Origin: Burkholderiaceae bacterium
GTDB lineage: Bacteria > Pseudomonadota > Gammaproteobacteria > Burkholderiales > Burkholderiaceae_C
Direction of reading: 5' to 3'
DNA: 48,814 nucleotides
NCBI GenBank assembly: GCA_023954035.1
Contig: JAMLIT010000029.1
Location: 1-48,814, forward strand
Position numbers and translations under genes: made by a program
Shown: one piece after another, positions 37,845-46,419 of the stretch
How positions within the stretch are numbered: the first letter of the stretch is position 1
Layout: every line of letters starts with the position of its first letter
Notes under the pieces: model-generated
Seen by the model: only the letters and a program-made list of their open reading frames with translations
Told to the model about the DNA's origin: nothing
Database searches by the model: none

Positions 37845-38810
37845 CTAGAGAAGGGTGCGAATTGAAACCCAATCGCGTGGCACAAGAAAATGCTCGGTCA
37901 AGTTCGCCTCGGGCGAGCCCGCTGCCGGCGTTCGTCGATAGGCCCAACTGGCCAGGGGCGGCATGGACAGCAGGATGGATTCGGTGCGCCCGCCCGACTG
38001 CAGACCAAAGTGCGTTCCCCGGTCCCACACCAGATTGAATTCCACGTAGCGGCCGCGCCGGTAAAGCTGGAAATCGCGCTCGCGTTCGCTGTAGGGCGTG
38101 TTCTGGCGTTTCTGAGCGATGGGCAGGTAGGCGGGCAGAAAAGCATCGCCCACCGCCTGGGTCATGGCCATGCTTTGCGCCGGGCCCAGCTCAGAGAAAT
38201 CATCGAAAAAAACGCCCCCCACGCCGCGCTGTTCGCCCCGGTGCTTGAGGCGGAAATACTCGTCGCACCACTGCTTGAAACGGGGGTACTTGTCTTCGCC
38301 GAAAGGTGCCAGAGCACTCTGACAGGTGCGATGGAAATGCACCACGTCTTCGTCAAAGCCGTAGTACGGCGTCAGGTCCATGCCGCCACCAAACCAGCAA
38401 ACGGGCGCCTCGCCAGGATGGGCGGCTGCAATCATGCGCACGTTCATGTGCACCGTGGGCACATAGGGATTGCGCGGATGGAAAACGAGCGAGACACCCA
38501 TAGCCTCAAACGGAGCGCCGGCCAGGCCGGGCCGGTGCTGGGTGGCAGACGGCGGCAAGCGCGGCCCGCGCACGTGCGAGAAGCCGCAGCCGGCGCGCTC
38601 GAAGACGCGCCCACCTTCGATGATTTGGGTGATTCCGTCGCCCTGCAACTGGTCGCCCTCGGCCTTTTGCCAAGGGTCCACCACCGCCTGGGCGCCGGAC
38701 TCGCCCTCGTCTTCCATGTCCTGAAGCGCACCGACGATGCGGTTCTGCAGCCCCAGCAAATAGCCACGCATGCCTTGGGTGCCTGCGCCGTCGACAAACA
38801 CGCGGCTCAT
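37845..38810 (-). CDS. hemF: Oxygen-dependent coproporphyrinogen III oxidase
   Basis: A 321-residue enzyme that oxidatively decarboxylates coproporphyrinogen III to protoporphyrinogen IX in heme synthesis, using O2. Conserved blocks: [77 protein letters not shown] and MPPLASWAY. HemF proteins usually end just after PRDW; here the frame continues Val-Ser-Ile-Arg-Thr-Leu-Leu, as if the original stop had been lost at the island junction. The start at 38810 fits the family; a longer frame to 38957 covers the purD end. Confidence 0.95.
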   Translation of the reverse strand: MSRVFVDGAGTQGMRGYLLGLQNRIVGALQDMEDEGESGAQAVVDPWQKAEGDQLQGDGITQIIEGGRVFERAGCGFSHVRGPRLPPSATQHRPGLAGAPFEAMGVSLVFHPRNPYVPTVHMNVRMIAAAHPGEAPVCWFGGGMDLTPYYGFDEDVVHFHRTCQSALAPFGEDKYPRFKQWCDEYFRLKHRGEQRGVGGVFFDDFSELGPAQSMAMTQAVGDAFLPAYLPIAQKRQNTPYSERERDFQLYRRGRYVEFNLVWDRGTHFGLQSGGRTESILLSMPPLASWAYRRTPAAGSPEANLTEHFLVPRDWVSIRTLL

Positions 38811-38871
38811 GCGCAAGCCTTTGGGCGCTGCACTGCGGCGCGCGCCTGCCGCAGGTGGTGTGGACCGGCGC

Positions 38872-40155
38872 TCATGGGTTGCGGATGGCGCGGTAGCCGA
38901 TGTCGCGGCGGTACTGCGCGCCGTCGAAATGGATGGCGCGCACCACGTCATAGGCACGTTGCTGCGCTTGGCGCACGTTGTCGCCCAGCGCGGTGACGCA
39001 CAGCACGCGCCCGCCGCTGGTGCGAAGCACGCCAGCGTCCTCCGCCGTTGCGGCGTGAAACACCATGGCGTCTTCGCCGTCCGCGGGCAGCCCGTGGATG
39101 GCGTCGCCCTTGCGCGGCGCCTCGGGATAGCCGTGGGCAGCCATCACCACTCCCAGCGCGGTGCGCCGGTCCCACTGCAGTTCGGTCTGGCCAAGCTTGC
39201 CGTCGATGGCGGCGCCCAGCACGTCGAACAAATCGCTCTTGAGCCGCATCATGATGGGTTGGGTCTCCGGGTCGCCCAAGCGGCAGTTGAATTCCAGGGT
39301 CTTGGGATGGCCCTCGGCGTCGATCATCAGGCCCGCGTACAGGAAGCCAGTATAGGGAATGCCGTCTTTCTCCATGCCGCGCACCGTCGGCAGGATGATT
39401 TCGCGCATGGCGCGCGCGTGCACGTCGGCCGTGACGACTGGCGCGGGCGAATACGCTCCCATGCCACCGGTATTCGGGCCCTGGTCGCCGTCCTGCAGGC
39501 GCTTGTGGTCCTGGCTGGTGGCCAGTGCGGCGACGTTCTTGCCGTCGCACAGCACGATGAAGCTGGCTTCTTCGCCTTCGAGAAACGCTTCGATGACTAC
39601 ACGCGCCCCGCCATTGTTGTGGCTTGCGCCGTACCGGTTGTCCACCAGCATGAAGTCCACCGCGTCGTGCGCCTCCTGGAGCGTGGTGGCGACGACCACG
39701 CCCTTGCCCGCCGCCAGGCCATCGGCCTTGACCACGATGGGCGCGCCCAGGCGCTCGACAAAGGCGTGGGCCGCTGCCGGGTCGGTAAAGGTGTCGTAGT
39801 CGGCTGTGGGAATGCCGTGGCGGCGCATGAAGGCCTTGGAGAAGGCCTTGGAACTCTCCAACTGCGCAGCGGCTTTGGTGGGACCGAAGATGCGCAAGCC
39901 ATGGGCGCGGAACTCATCCACCACGCCCGCCGCCAACGGCGCTTCGGGGCCGACCACGGTGAGACCCACCTTGCTCTCCTGCGCCCAAGCGCGCAATGCA
40001 CGCGCGTCGGTGATGGCGATGTTCTCCATATCTGGCGAGCGCGCCGTGCCACCGTTGCCTGGCGCCACATAGACCTTGGTGACCTTGGGGGACTGCGCGA
40101 GCTTCCAGGCGATGGCGTGTTCGCGGCCACCGCCGCCAATGACGAGTACTTTCAT
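38872..40155 (-). CDS. purD: Phosphoribosylamine-glycine ligase
   Basis: A 427-residue ATP-grasp enzyme, second step of purine synthesis (GAR synthetase). The N-terminus [32 protein letters not shown], the ATP-grasp loop [32 protein letters not shown] and [13 protein letters not shown] are diagnostic. It is 61 bp upstream of hemF in transcription order and 23 bp after yebC, so yebC-purD-hemF is probably one transcript. Confidence 0.97.
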   Translation of the reverse strand: MKVLVIGGGGREHAIAWKLAQSPKVTKVYVAPGNGGTARSPDMENIAITDARALRAWAQESKVGLTVVGPEAPLAAGVVDEFRAHGLRIFGPTKAAAQLESSKAFSKAFMRRHGIPTADYDTFTDPAAAHAFVERLGAPIVVKADGLAAGKGVVVATTLQEAHDAVDFMLVDNRYGASHNNGGARVVIEAFLEGEEASFIVLCDGKNVAALATSQDHKRLQDGDQGPNTGGMGAYSPAPVVTADVHARAMREIILPTVRGMEKDGIPYTGFLYAGLMIDAEGHPKTLEFNCRLGDPETQPIMMRLKSDLFDVLGAAIDGKLGQTELQWDRRTALGVVMAAHGYPEAPRKGDAIHGLPADGEDAMVFHAATAEDAGVLRTSGGRVLCVTALGDNVRQAQQRAYDVVRAIHFDGAQYRRDIGYRAIRNP

Positions 40156-40178
40156 TCGGGGAGATCCAGTAAAGCCTG

Positions 40179-40898
40179 TCAGAGCGCCGCGTTGTGAAAG
40201 ACTTCCTGCACGTCGTCGAGGTCTTCGAGCACGTCCAGAAGCTTTTGCATGCGTTCCGCATCCTCGCCGGAAAGCTCTATCGTGACGTCTGGTCGCATGG
40301 TGACGCCCGCATCTGCGGCCTCCAGTCCTGCGGCGTGCAGCGCGTCTCTGATGGCCTCGAATTGCGCTGGCGCGGTCAGCACCTCGATGGCGCCATCGTC
40401 GCCTGTGACCACGTCATCGGCGCCGGCCTCCAGCGCCACTTCCATCACCTTGTCTTCGTCGGTGCCTGGCGCAAACACCATCTGACCCACGTGCTTGAAC
40501 TGGAAGGACACTGAACCCTCTGTGCCCATGTTGCCGCCGTACTTGCTGAAGGCGTGGCGCACCTCCGCCACCGTGCGTACGCGGTTGTCCGTCATCGTGT
40601 CCACGATGATGGCCGCGCCGCCGATGCCGTAGCCCTCGTAGCGGATTTCCTCGTAGTTCATGCCTTCGAGCGTGCCCGAGGCCTTGTCGATGTTGTATTT
40701 GATGCGGTCGGCCGGCATGTTGGCCGCCTTGGCCTTGTCCACCGCCAGGCGCAGGCGCGGGTTGGCCGACAGATCGCCGCCACCGGCGCGCGCCGCCACC
40801 GTGATTTCACGGATGATGCGCGTCCAGATCTTGCCGCGCTTTTCGTCCTGGCGCCCCTTGCGGTGCTGAATGTTCGCCCACTTGCTGTGTCCGGCCAC
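40179..40898 (-). CDS. yebC: YebC/PmpR family regulatory protein
   Basis: A 239-residue protein of the YebC/TACO1 family. The N-terminus [23 protein letters not shown] is nearly invariant in the family; [18 protein letters not shown] and [24 protein letters not shown] follow. Members act as translation factors at proline-rich stretches or as DNA-binding regulators; which applies here is open. It begins the purD/hemF group. Confidence 0.95.
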   Translation of the reverse strand: MAGHSKWANIQHRKGRQDEKRGKIWTRIIREITVAARAGGGDLSANPRLRLAVDKAKAANMPADRIKYNIDKASGTLEGMNYEEIRYEGYGIGGAAIIVDTMTDNRVRTVAEVRHAFSKYGGNMGTEGSVSFQFKHVGQMVFAPGTDEDKVMEVALEAGADDVVTGDDGAIEVLTAPAQFEAIRDALHAAGLEAADAGVTMRPDVTIELSGEDAERMQKLLDVLEDLDDVQEVFHNAAL

Positions 40899-40961
40899 TG
40901 GGAGTTCCTCGTTCGATACTGATTTAAGCTATCAGTTGATTCTACTTTTCGCTCACACACC

Positions 40962-42486
40962 ATGGCTGACCCTCTGCTGATCGCGAAAAACGGCGCCACC
41001 GAGTGCTTTCTGTTGCCCGGCCTGGCCAACCGGCACGGCCTGATCACTGGCGCCACCGGCACCGGCAAGACGGTGACGCTGCAAAAGCTGGCCGAACAGT
41101 TCTCATCCATTGGCGTGCCGGTGTTCATGGCCGACGTCAAGGGCGACCTGACCGGCATCAGCCAGCAGGGCAGCGTGCCCGAGAAGCTCGCAGGCGTGTT
41201 GCAAAGCCGCGGCCTGGACCTGCCCGAACCCGTCGCCTGCCCGACCACCCTGTGGGACGTGTTTGGCGAGCAAGGCCACCCGGTGCGCGCCACCATCACC
41301 GACATGGGCCCGCTGCTGCTCGGGCGCATGCTCGATTTGAACGAGACCCAGCTCGGCGTGCTGAACCTGGTGTTCAAGGTGGCCGACGACAACGGCCTGC
41401 TGCTGCTGGACTTGAAAGACCTGCGCGCCATGCTGCAGCTACGTGGGGGAGAACGCCAAGCAGTTCACCACCGACTACGGCAACGTGAGCGCGGCCAGCA
41501 TTGGCGCCATCCAGCGCGGGCTGCTGCAGATTGAAAGCCAGGGCGGCGAGCAATTTTTTGGCGAGCCGATGCTGGCCATCGACGACCTGCTGCAAACGGT
41601 AGGTGGCCGTGGCGTCGTCAATATCCTCGCCGCCGACAAACTGATGAACGCGCCGCGCCTGTACGCGACCTTTCTGCTGTGGATGCTGTCGGAATTGTTC
41701 GAGCAGCTGCCGGAAATCGGCGACCCCGAGAAGCCCAAGCTCGTCTTTTTCTTTGACGAAGCGCATTTGCTGTTCAACGAGGCGCCCAAGGTGCTTGTCG
41801 AGCGCATCGAACTCGTCGTGCGGCTGGTGCGCTCCAAAGGCGTGGGCGTGTATTTCGTCACGCAGAACCCGCTGGACATTCCGGACAGCGTGCTGGCGCA
41901 ACTGGGCAACCGCGTGCAGCATGCGCTGCGCGCCTTCACCCCGCGCGACCAGAAGGCCGTGAAGGCCACCGCCACCACCATGCGCCAGAAGCCCGGCCTG
42001 GACATTGAAGCCGCCATCACCGAGCTGGCAGTCGGCGAGGCGCTGGTCAGCCTGCTGGACGCCAAGGGCCGCCCGAGCATCACCGAGCGGGTCTACGTGC
42101 TGCTGCCCGGCAGCCAGCTCGGCCCCATTTCGCCGCAGCAGCGCCGCGCGCTGCTGAACCAATCGCTGGTGGCGGGCGTATACGAAAAGGTGGTGGACCG
42201 CGAATCGGCCTACGAGAAGCTCAAGGCGCGCACCAACGAGACGGCAGCACAAGCACAAGCGCAGGTGCCCGCAGCCAAAGGTGGCGCTGCACCCGCCCAG
42301 GATGGCGGTGGTCTGCTCGGCGGTTTGAACGACGTGCTGTTTGGCAGCACCGGCCCGCGCGGCGGAAAGCGCGATGGCCTGGCGCAGACCATGGCCAAGT
42401 CGGCCGTGCGCACCATGGGAACCAGCCTGGGGCGCGAGATATTGCGCGGCGTGCTGGGCAGTGTGTTTGGCGGGCGCAAGCGCTGA
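40962..42486 (+). pseudogene. HerA-like ATPase (DUF853, YjgR family) broken by a frameshift
   Basis: Two overlapping frames together make one DUF853 protein of about 507 residues. The first (from ATG 40962) holds Walker A GATGTGKT and runs to ...DLRAMLQ; the second resumes at TYR-Val-Gly-Glu-Asn-Ala (TAC at 41440) and holds Walker [22 protein letters not shown] and the Gly/Arg-rich tail. An extra C at 41439 (CAG-C-TAC) separates them; removing it restores the family reading. Past the shift the first frame ends at 41534. It could be a true mutation or an assembly error. Family function is poorly known; it resembles HerA helicases. Confidence 0.88.
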
Positions 42487-42512
42487 GCATTTGCCAAAAT
42501 ACTATGAATTTC

Positions 42513-42555
42513 GTAGCTGCTAACGCATATAAATAGAGCGCTGGAGGCACTTTTC
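42513..42555. repeat. Dispersed palindromic repeat, copy 4 (degenerate)
   Basis: GTAGCTGCTAACGCAT, then AGAGCGCTGGAGGCACTTTT. It shares the TAGCTGCTA(A/G)CGC and AGCGCTgGA blocks of copies 1 and 2 but with mismatched arms. It lies between the DUF853 gene and the dehydratase gene. Confidence 0.5.
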
Positions 42556-42590
42556 ATGCATATTTCAACGCCCTGCGGTCGGAGCGCACC

Positions 42591-43568
42591 ATGAGTTGGC
42601 CCGACCTCGACTTGCCCACGGCCCAAGACGTGCACGCCGCCGCCGAGCGCCTGCGCGGCATTGCGCACCGCACGCCGGTGCTGCGCTCCAGCACGGCCGA
42701 CGCGATGCTGGGCGCGCAAGTATTTTTCAAGTGTGAAAGCCTGCAGCGCAGCGGCTCCTTCAAGTTCCGTGGCGCCTACAACGCCTTGGCGCAGCTCTCG
42801 CCCGAGCAGCGCGAGCGCGGCGTGCTCACGTTTTCGGCCGGCAACCACGCACAGGCGATTGCCCTGGCGGCGCGCATGCTGGATATGCCAGCGCTGGTCG
42901 TTATGCCGCACGACGCGCTCTCGTCCAAGATGGCTGCGGCCCGTGCCTACGGCGCCCAAGTTGTCACCTACGACCCACTGACCGAAGACCGCGAAGCGAT
43001 CAGCCACAAATTGTCGAAAGAACGTGGCATGGTGCTGGTGCCGCCGTCCGATCATTTCGACGTCATCGCCGGCCAAGGCACGGCCGCGCTGGAACTCATT
43101 GACGAAGTGCCGCGCCTGGATGTGCTCTTTGTCGGCGTCGGCGGCGGCGGATTGCTGGCCGGCAGCCTGCTCGCCACCAAAGACGCCTTGCCGCTGTGCC
43201 GCGTCTACGGCGTGGAGCCCGAGGTGGCCAACGACGGCCAGCAGTCGCTCGCCAGCGGGGAAATCGTGGAAATCGCGCTGCCGCGCAGCACCATTGCCGA
43301 CGGCGCCCGCGCCACCGCCCTCTCGCCGATGGCATTCGACATCATCCAGCAGAGCGTCGAAGGCATCGTCACCGCCAGCGACCCGCAACTGATGGAAGCC
43401 ATGCGCTTCTTTGCCGAGCGCATGAAAATCGTCGTCGAACCCACCGGCGCGCTGGCACTGGCCGGCGCCCGCCACAGTGGCTGCGACATTCGCGGCACAC
43501 GCGTGGGCATCATCGTCAGCGGCGGCAACGTCGACCTGGCGCGCTACGCCCGCTTCCTGGCTGATTGA
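42591..43568 (+). CDS. Threonine/serine dehydratase family PLP enzyme
   Basis: A 325-residue fold-type II PLP enzyme. The lysine that binds PLP is Lys58 in SGSFKFRGAYNAL; FSAGNHAQAIALAA and the phosphate-binding loop GVGGGGLLAG follow. It lacks the C-terminal ACT domains of biosynthetic IlvA, so it is a short-type threonine/serine dehydratase, or possibly a threo-3-hydroxyaspartate ammonia-lyase or serine racemase-like enzyme; the sequence does not decide. It stands alone, with a palindromic region after it. Confidence 0.9.
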   Translation: MSWPDLDLPTAQDVHAAAERLRGIAHRTPVLRSSTADAMLGAQVFFKCESLQRSGSFKFRGAYNALAQLSPEQRERGVLTFSAGNHAQAIALAARMLDMPALVVMPHDALSSKMAAARAYGAQVVTYDPLTEDREAISHKLSKERGMVLVPPSDHFDVIAGQGTAALELIDEVPRLDVLFVGVGGGGLLAGSLLATKDALPLCRVYGVEPEVANDGQQSLASGEIVEIALPRSTIADGARATALSPMAFDIIQQSVEGIVTASDPQLMEAMRFFAERMKIVVEPTGALALAGARHSGCDIRGTRVGIIVSGGNVDLARYARFLAD

Positions 43569-43573
43569 ATGAA

Positions 43574-43636
43574 CTCCTCCCTGAGTCGCTTCGCGCCTTC
43601 CCCCCTCTCTCGAATCGCTGCGCGATTCGGGAGGAG
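43574..43636. repeat. Nested inverted repeat, possible terminator
   Basis: Outer arms CTCCTCCC (43574-43581) and GGGAGGAG (43629-43636); inner hairpin CGAATCG (43611-43617) and CGATTCG (43623-43629) with the loop CTGCG. It follows the dehydratase stop by 5 bp. There is no T-tract. The rest of the 211-bp gap to upp shows nothing else. Confidence 0.5.
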
Positions 43637-43779
43637 TGACGCTCCCAGCGCGGCGGGGCGGCGCGGCCGGCTTGGGCCCTTGCGCGGGAGCCCTGGCTGG
43701 TGCCGCGCCTGCGTCATAGGTAGCGGGTCCTCAAGAACGTGAAATCCATCACTTAACGTCCCTATTCCTCCCATATCCC

Positions 43780-44409
<630 letters not shown>

Positions 44410-44438
44410 GCGGTGCCCACTCGGCACGGGTCCGAAAA

Positions 44439-45281
44439 TCAGATGTTCGTCAGCAACTCCGAGCAAAGTGCATCAATGATTCTGCGGGCGTGCTCCAGCG
44501 CCACGCCTGACTGCTTGGCCAGCAAGAGCGGGCCTTGCGCGTCTGCTTCGGGCTGCAATATCGCAACGATGCGCCGGGTCGCGGGCGCGTCCATCAGTTG
44601 CAGCATGTCACGGCCCAGCAGTCGTGCGCTTACCTCCTCGTGATCGAAATTCTCGACGTCAAACAAATCGGCATGGTGGCTGGCCGCGTATTCGTAGCCA
44701 ACGCAATCGAAGTACTGCCGCAGGTACAGCAGCAAATCGGGCGCATCACGCCCTGGAAAGGTCAACCGGCGGTCGTGCCAGGCGGTGATCTTGAGCAAAG
44801 CCAGTGCAGGAATACTCGCTACCTTGACCCATACATCTTCGGGTAAGCGCACCTGGTGGCTGGCTTGCATCGCCTCCTGCATGCCAAAACAGTTAAACAC
44901 CGTGTGCTCGCTTGGCGGCCATGCCAGGGTGCGGTCGGCCCGCTCCACGCCCCCAAAGGGAACGATGTCCAGCGGATACGTCGATTTTTGATGGCGCAGC
45001 TTGTGGACAGCGTCGTTGGACACTGCCTCAAACTCGCCACCCTTTATGAGTGCGTGGCGCAAAGCCTCGAAGGTGGCCCAGTCGCGCACCATCACACCGA
45101 AGTCCATGTCCTGGGTTTTGCGCTTGGTATCGACACCATGCACGTGCAGCAGCATCACATCGCGCGCTGCGGCCCCCATCAGAAAGAACTCGGCTCCCAT
45201 CGGCATTGCCATTGCATGCAGCGGGCGCACCACCTGCGCCAACGGCAGCAGATCAAACTTGGCGGACAAGTCGAGCAACAT
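44439..45281 (-). CDS. Nucleotidyltransferase, AbiEii-type toxin
   Basis: A 280-residue protein. The nucleotidyltransferase core shows FFLMGAAARDVMLL then TQDMDFGVMV, with the paired Asp (DMDF) typical of this superfamily; LDIVPFGGVER and LLKITAWHDRR follow, as in AbiEii/AbiGii-type proteins. As the toxin of a type IV pair it would modify a cellular target with a nucleotide and stop growth; known relatives act on tRNA. The ATG at 45281 lies inside the antitoxin gene (29-bp overlap), so translation is coupled. A longer frame to 45500 is antitoxin shadow. Confidence 0.82.
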   Translation of the reverse strand: MLLDLSAKFDLLPLAQVVRPLHAMAMPMGAEFFLMGAAARDVMLLHVHGVDTKRKTQDMDFGVMVRDWATFEALRHALIKGGEFEAVSNDAVHKLRHQKSTYPLDIVPFGGVERADRTLAWPPSEHTVFNCFGMQEAMQASHQVRLPEDVWVKVASIPALALLKITAWHDRRLTFPGRDAPDLLLYLRQYFDCVGYEYAASHHADLFDVENFDHEEVSARLLGRDMLQLMDAPATRRIVAILQPEADAQGPLLLAKQSGVALEHARRIIDALCSELLTNI

Positions 45282-46320
45282 GGTCTTCGTACAAGCGTTT
45301 GGCAGTTTCAATGCAGCGTGCATCGCCGGTGGCCAGCAAATCGGCGTACACCAGCACCGGGGGCACGCAAGGCGCAGCCATTTCGTCCTCTGGGAAATGC
45401 CAAAACCGATGGCGCACTTCCACCACGGCTTTGTGGCCCATGTCCGCCTCTTTGGCGAAGCGGTAGCGTGCGGCCAGTGGGCCCGGCAGCTTGTCGGCAT
45501 ACAGCGTCAGCTCACCGGGGGTCAGGTAGTTGGTAAGCAGCGCGCCGGCGGGCTCGCCACCCCATTGCGCGCCGTATTGGCCCAGTGGCCACTCCTCCCA
45601 ACCTGCAAGCGCAGGCACGTAGTAGCGGCCCATCAAGGTGCGGGGCCGCAACTGGCGCGCATAGGCGTCTGCCCACAGCGCCAGCAAGCGCTCACCTTCA
45701 AACAGTCGGCGGGTGCCGCGCTTGCCCTTGAGGTCCGCCACAAAACCTTGGCGCTGCAGGTCGGGCATGACCCAGCCCACCGTGCCGTGCGCCACGCCAG
45801 CCCGGGCGGCCAGCTCGCGGTAAGGCAAAGTGACCCACTCGGGATGGCACAACAGCGCAAACAGCACTTGCAAACCGGTGGGCTGAAAGGCCCGCCCTGC
45901 CTGCGGCGCCTCGGTCTTCGCTACGGGCTTGCGGCCTGTGGCCCAGATCAACACGTTGGGTTGCTCAATGTACGCATTGCCAGCGGCGTCCAAAAACGCA
46001 CGCCCTTGCTTGCGCAAAGCGTCTGCCATGTCCTGGTTGATGTAGTCGGCCACCAACAACCCCGGCATGTCATGCACCGCCGCTTGCAGGTCCAGTTGGT
46101 GCAGGGTCGCACCCAAATTGGCCGGCCGCAGCAGGCGGCGCACTTCTGCCACGTACTGCTGGCCCTTGCCCCTGCGGCCAATGCGCACCACGGCACCTGC
46201 GCGAGCCGCAGCCCGCTTGGGTTCACGCTGCTCCAGTTGCGCGTCCAGCCCCAAGTCGCGCGCGGCTTGCAAGGCGGCGTTCAGGAGAACAGCTTCGGGT
46301 TGCAGTGGTTTTTTGTCCAT
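45253..46320 (-). CDS. AbiEi-type antitoxin/transcriptional regulator
   Basis: A 355-residue protein. It is larger than the classical AbiEi (about 200 residues). A winged-helix region lies at about residues 145-200 (GLQVLFALLCHPEWVTLPYRELAARAGVAHGTVGWVM), and the C-terminal part (PVLVYADLLATGDARCIETAKRLYE) resembles AbiEi antitoxin domains. It should repress its own operon and block the toxin without binding to it, as known for type IV pairs. The start codon at 46320 lies within the operator (46313-46367). Partner call rests on both genes together. Confidence 0.8.
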   Translation of the reverse strand: MDKKPLQPEAVLLNAALQAARDLGLDAQLEQREPKRAAARAGAVVRIGRRGKGQQYVAEVRRLLRPANLGATLHQLDLQAAVHDMPGLLVADYINQDMADALRKQGRAFLDAAGNAYIEQPNVLIWATGRKPVAKTEAPQAGRAFQPTGLQVLFALLCHPEWVTLPYRELAARAGVAHGTVGWVMPDLQRQGFVADLKGKRGTRRLFEGERLLALWADAYARQLRPRTLMGRYYVPALAGWEEWPLGQYGAQWGGEPAGALLTNYLTPGELTLYADKLPGPLAARYRFAKEADMGHKAVVEVRHRFWHFPEDEMAAPCVPPVLVYADLLATGDARCIETAKRLYEDHVARLVRQV

Positions 46321-46367
46321 TTATCCGTATTGTCCATGATTATTGGACAAGAAAAAATATTGGACAA
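46313..46367 (-). promoter_or_regulatory. Four-site palindromic operator with embedded promoter of the toxin-antitoxin operon
   Basis: TTGTCCA occurs at 46313 and 46330, and its complement TGGACAA at 46344 and 46361; the spacing within each half is 17 bp and the whole is symmetrical about 46340. Read leftwards, TTGTCC (46367-46362) is a -35 and AATAAT (46344-46339) a -10 with exactly 17 bp between. The last copy overlaps the start codon of the antitoxin gene, so the transcript would have almost no leader. Confidence 0.85.
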
Positions 46368-46419
46368 AAAAGGGGGCGTGATTCTCGCAACGATGCGATG
46401 ACGAAGGAGACAGACACGC

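Noticed and set aside
37709-38038. A 109-codon + frame across the island's right border, considered as an insertion-sequence remnant
   Set aside because: The part over hemF is antisense; the upstream part (about 45 codons) matches no transposase motif I know, and no terminal repeats were found.
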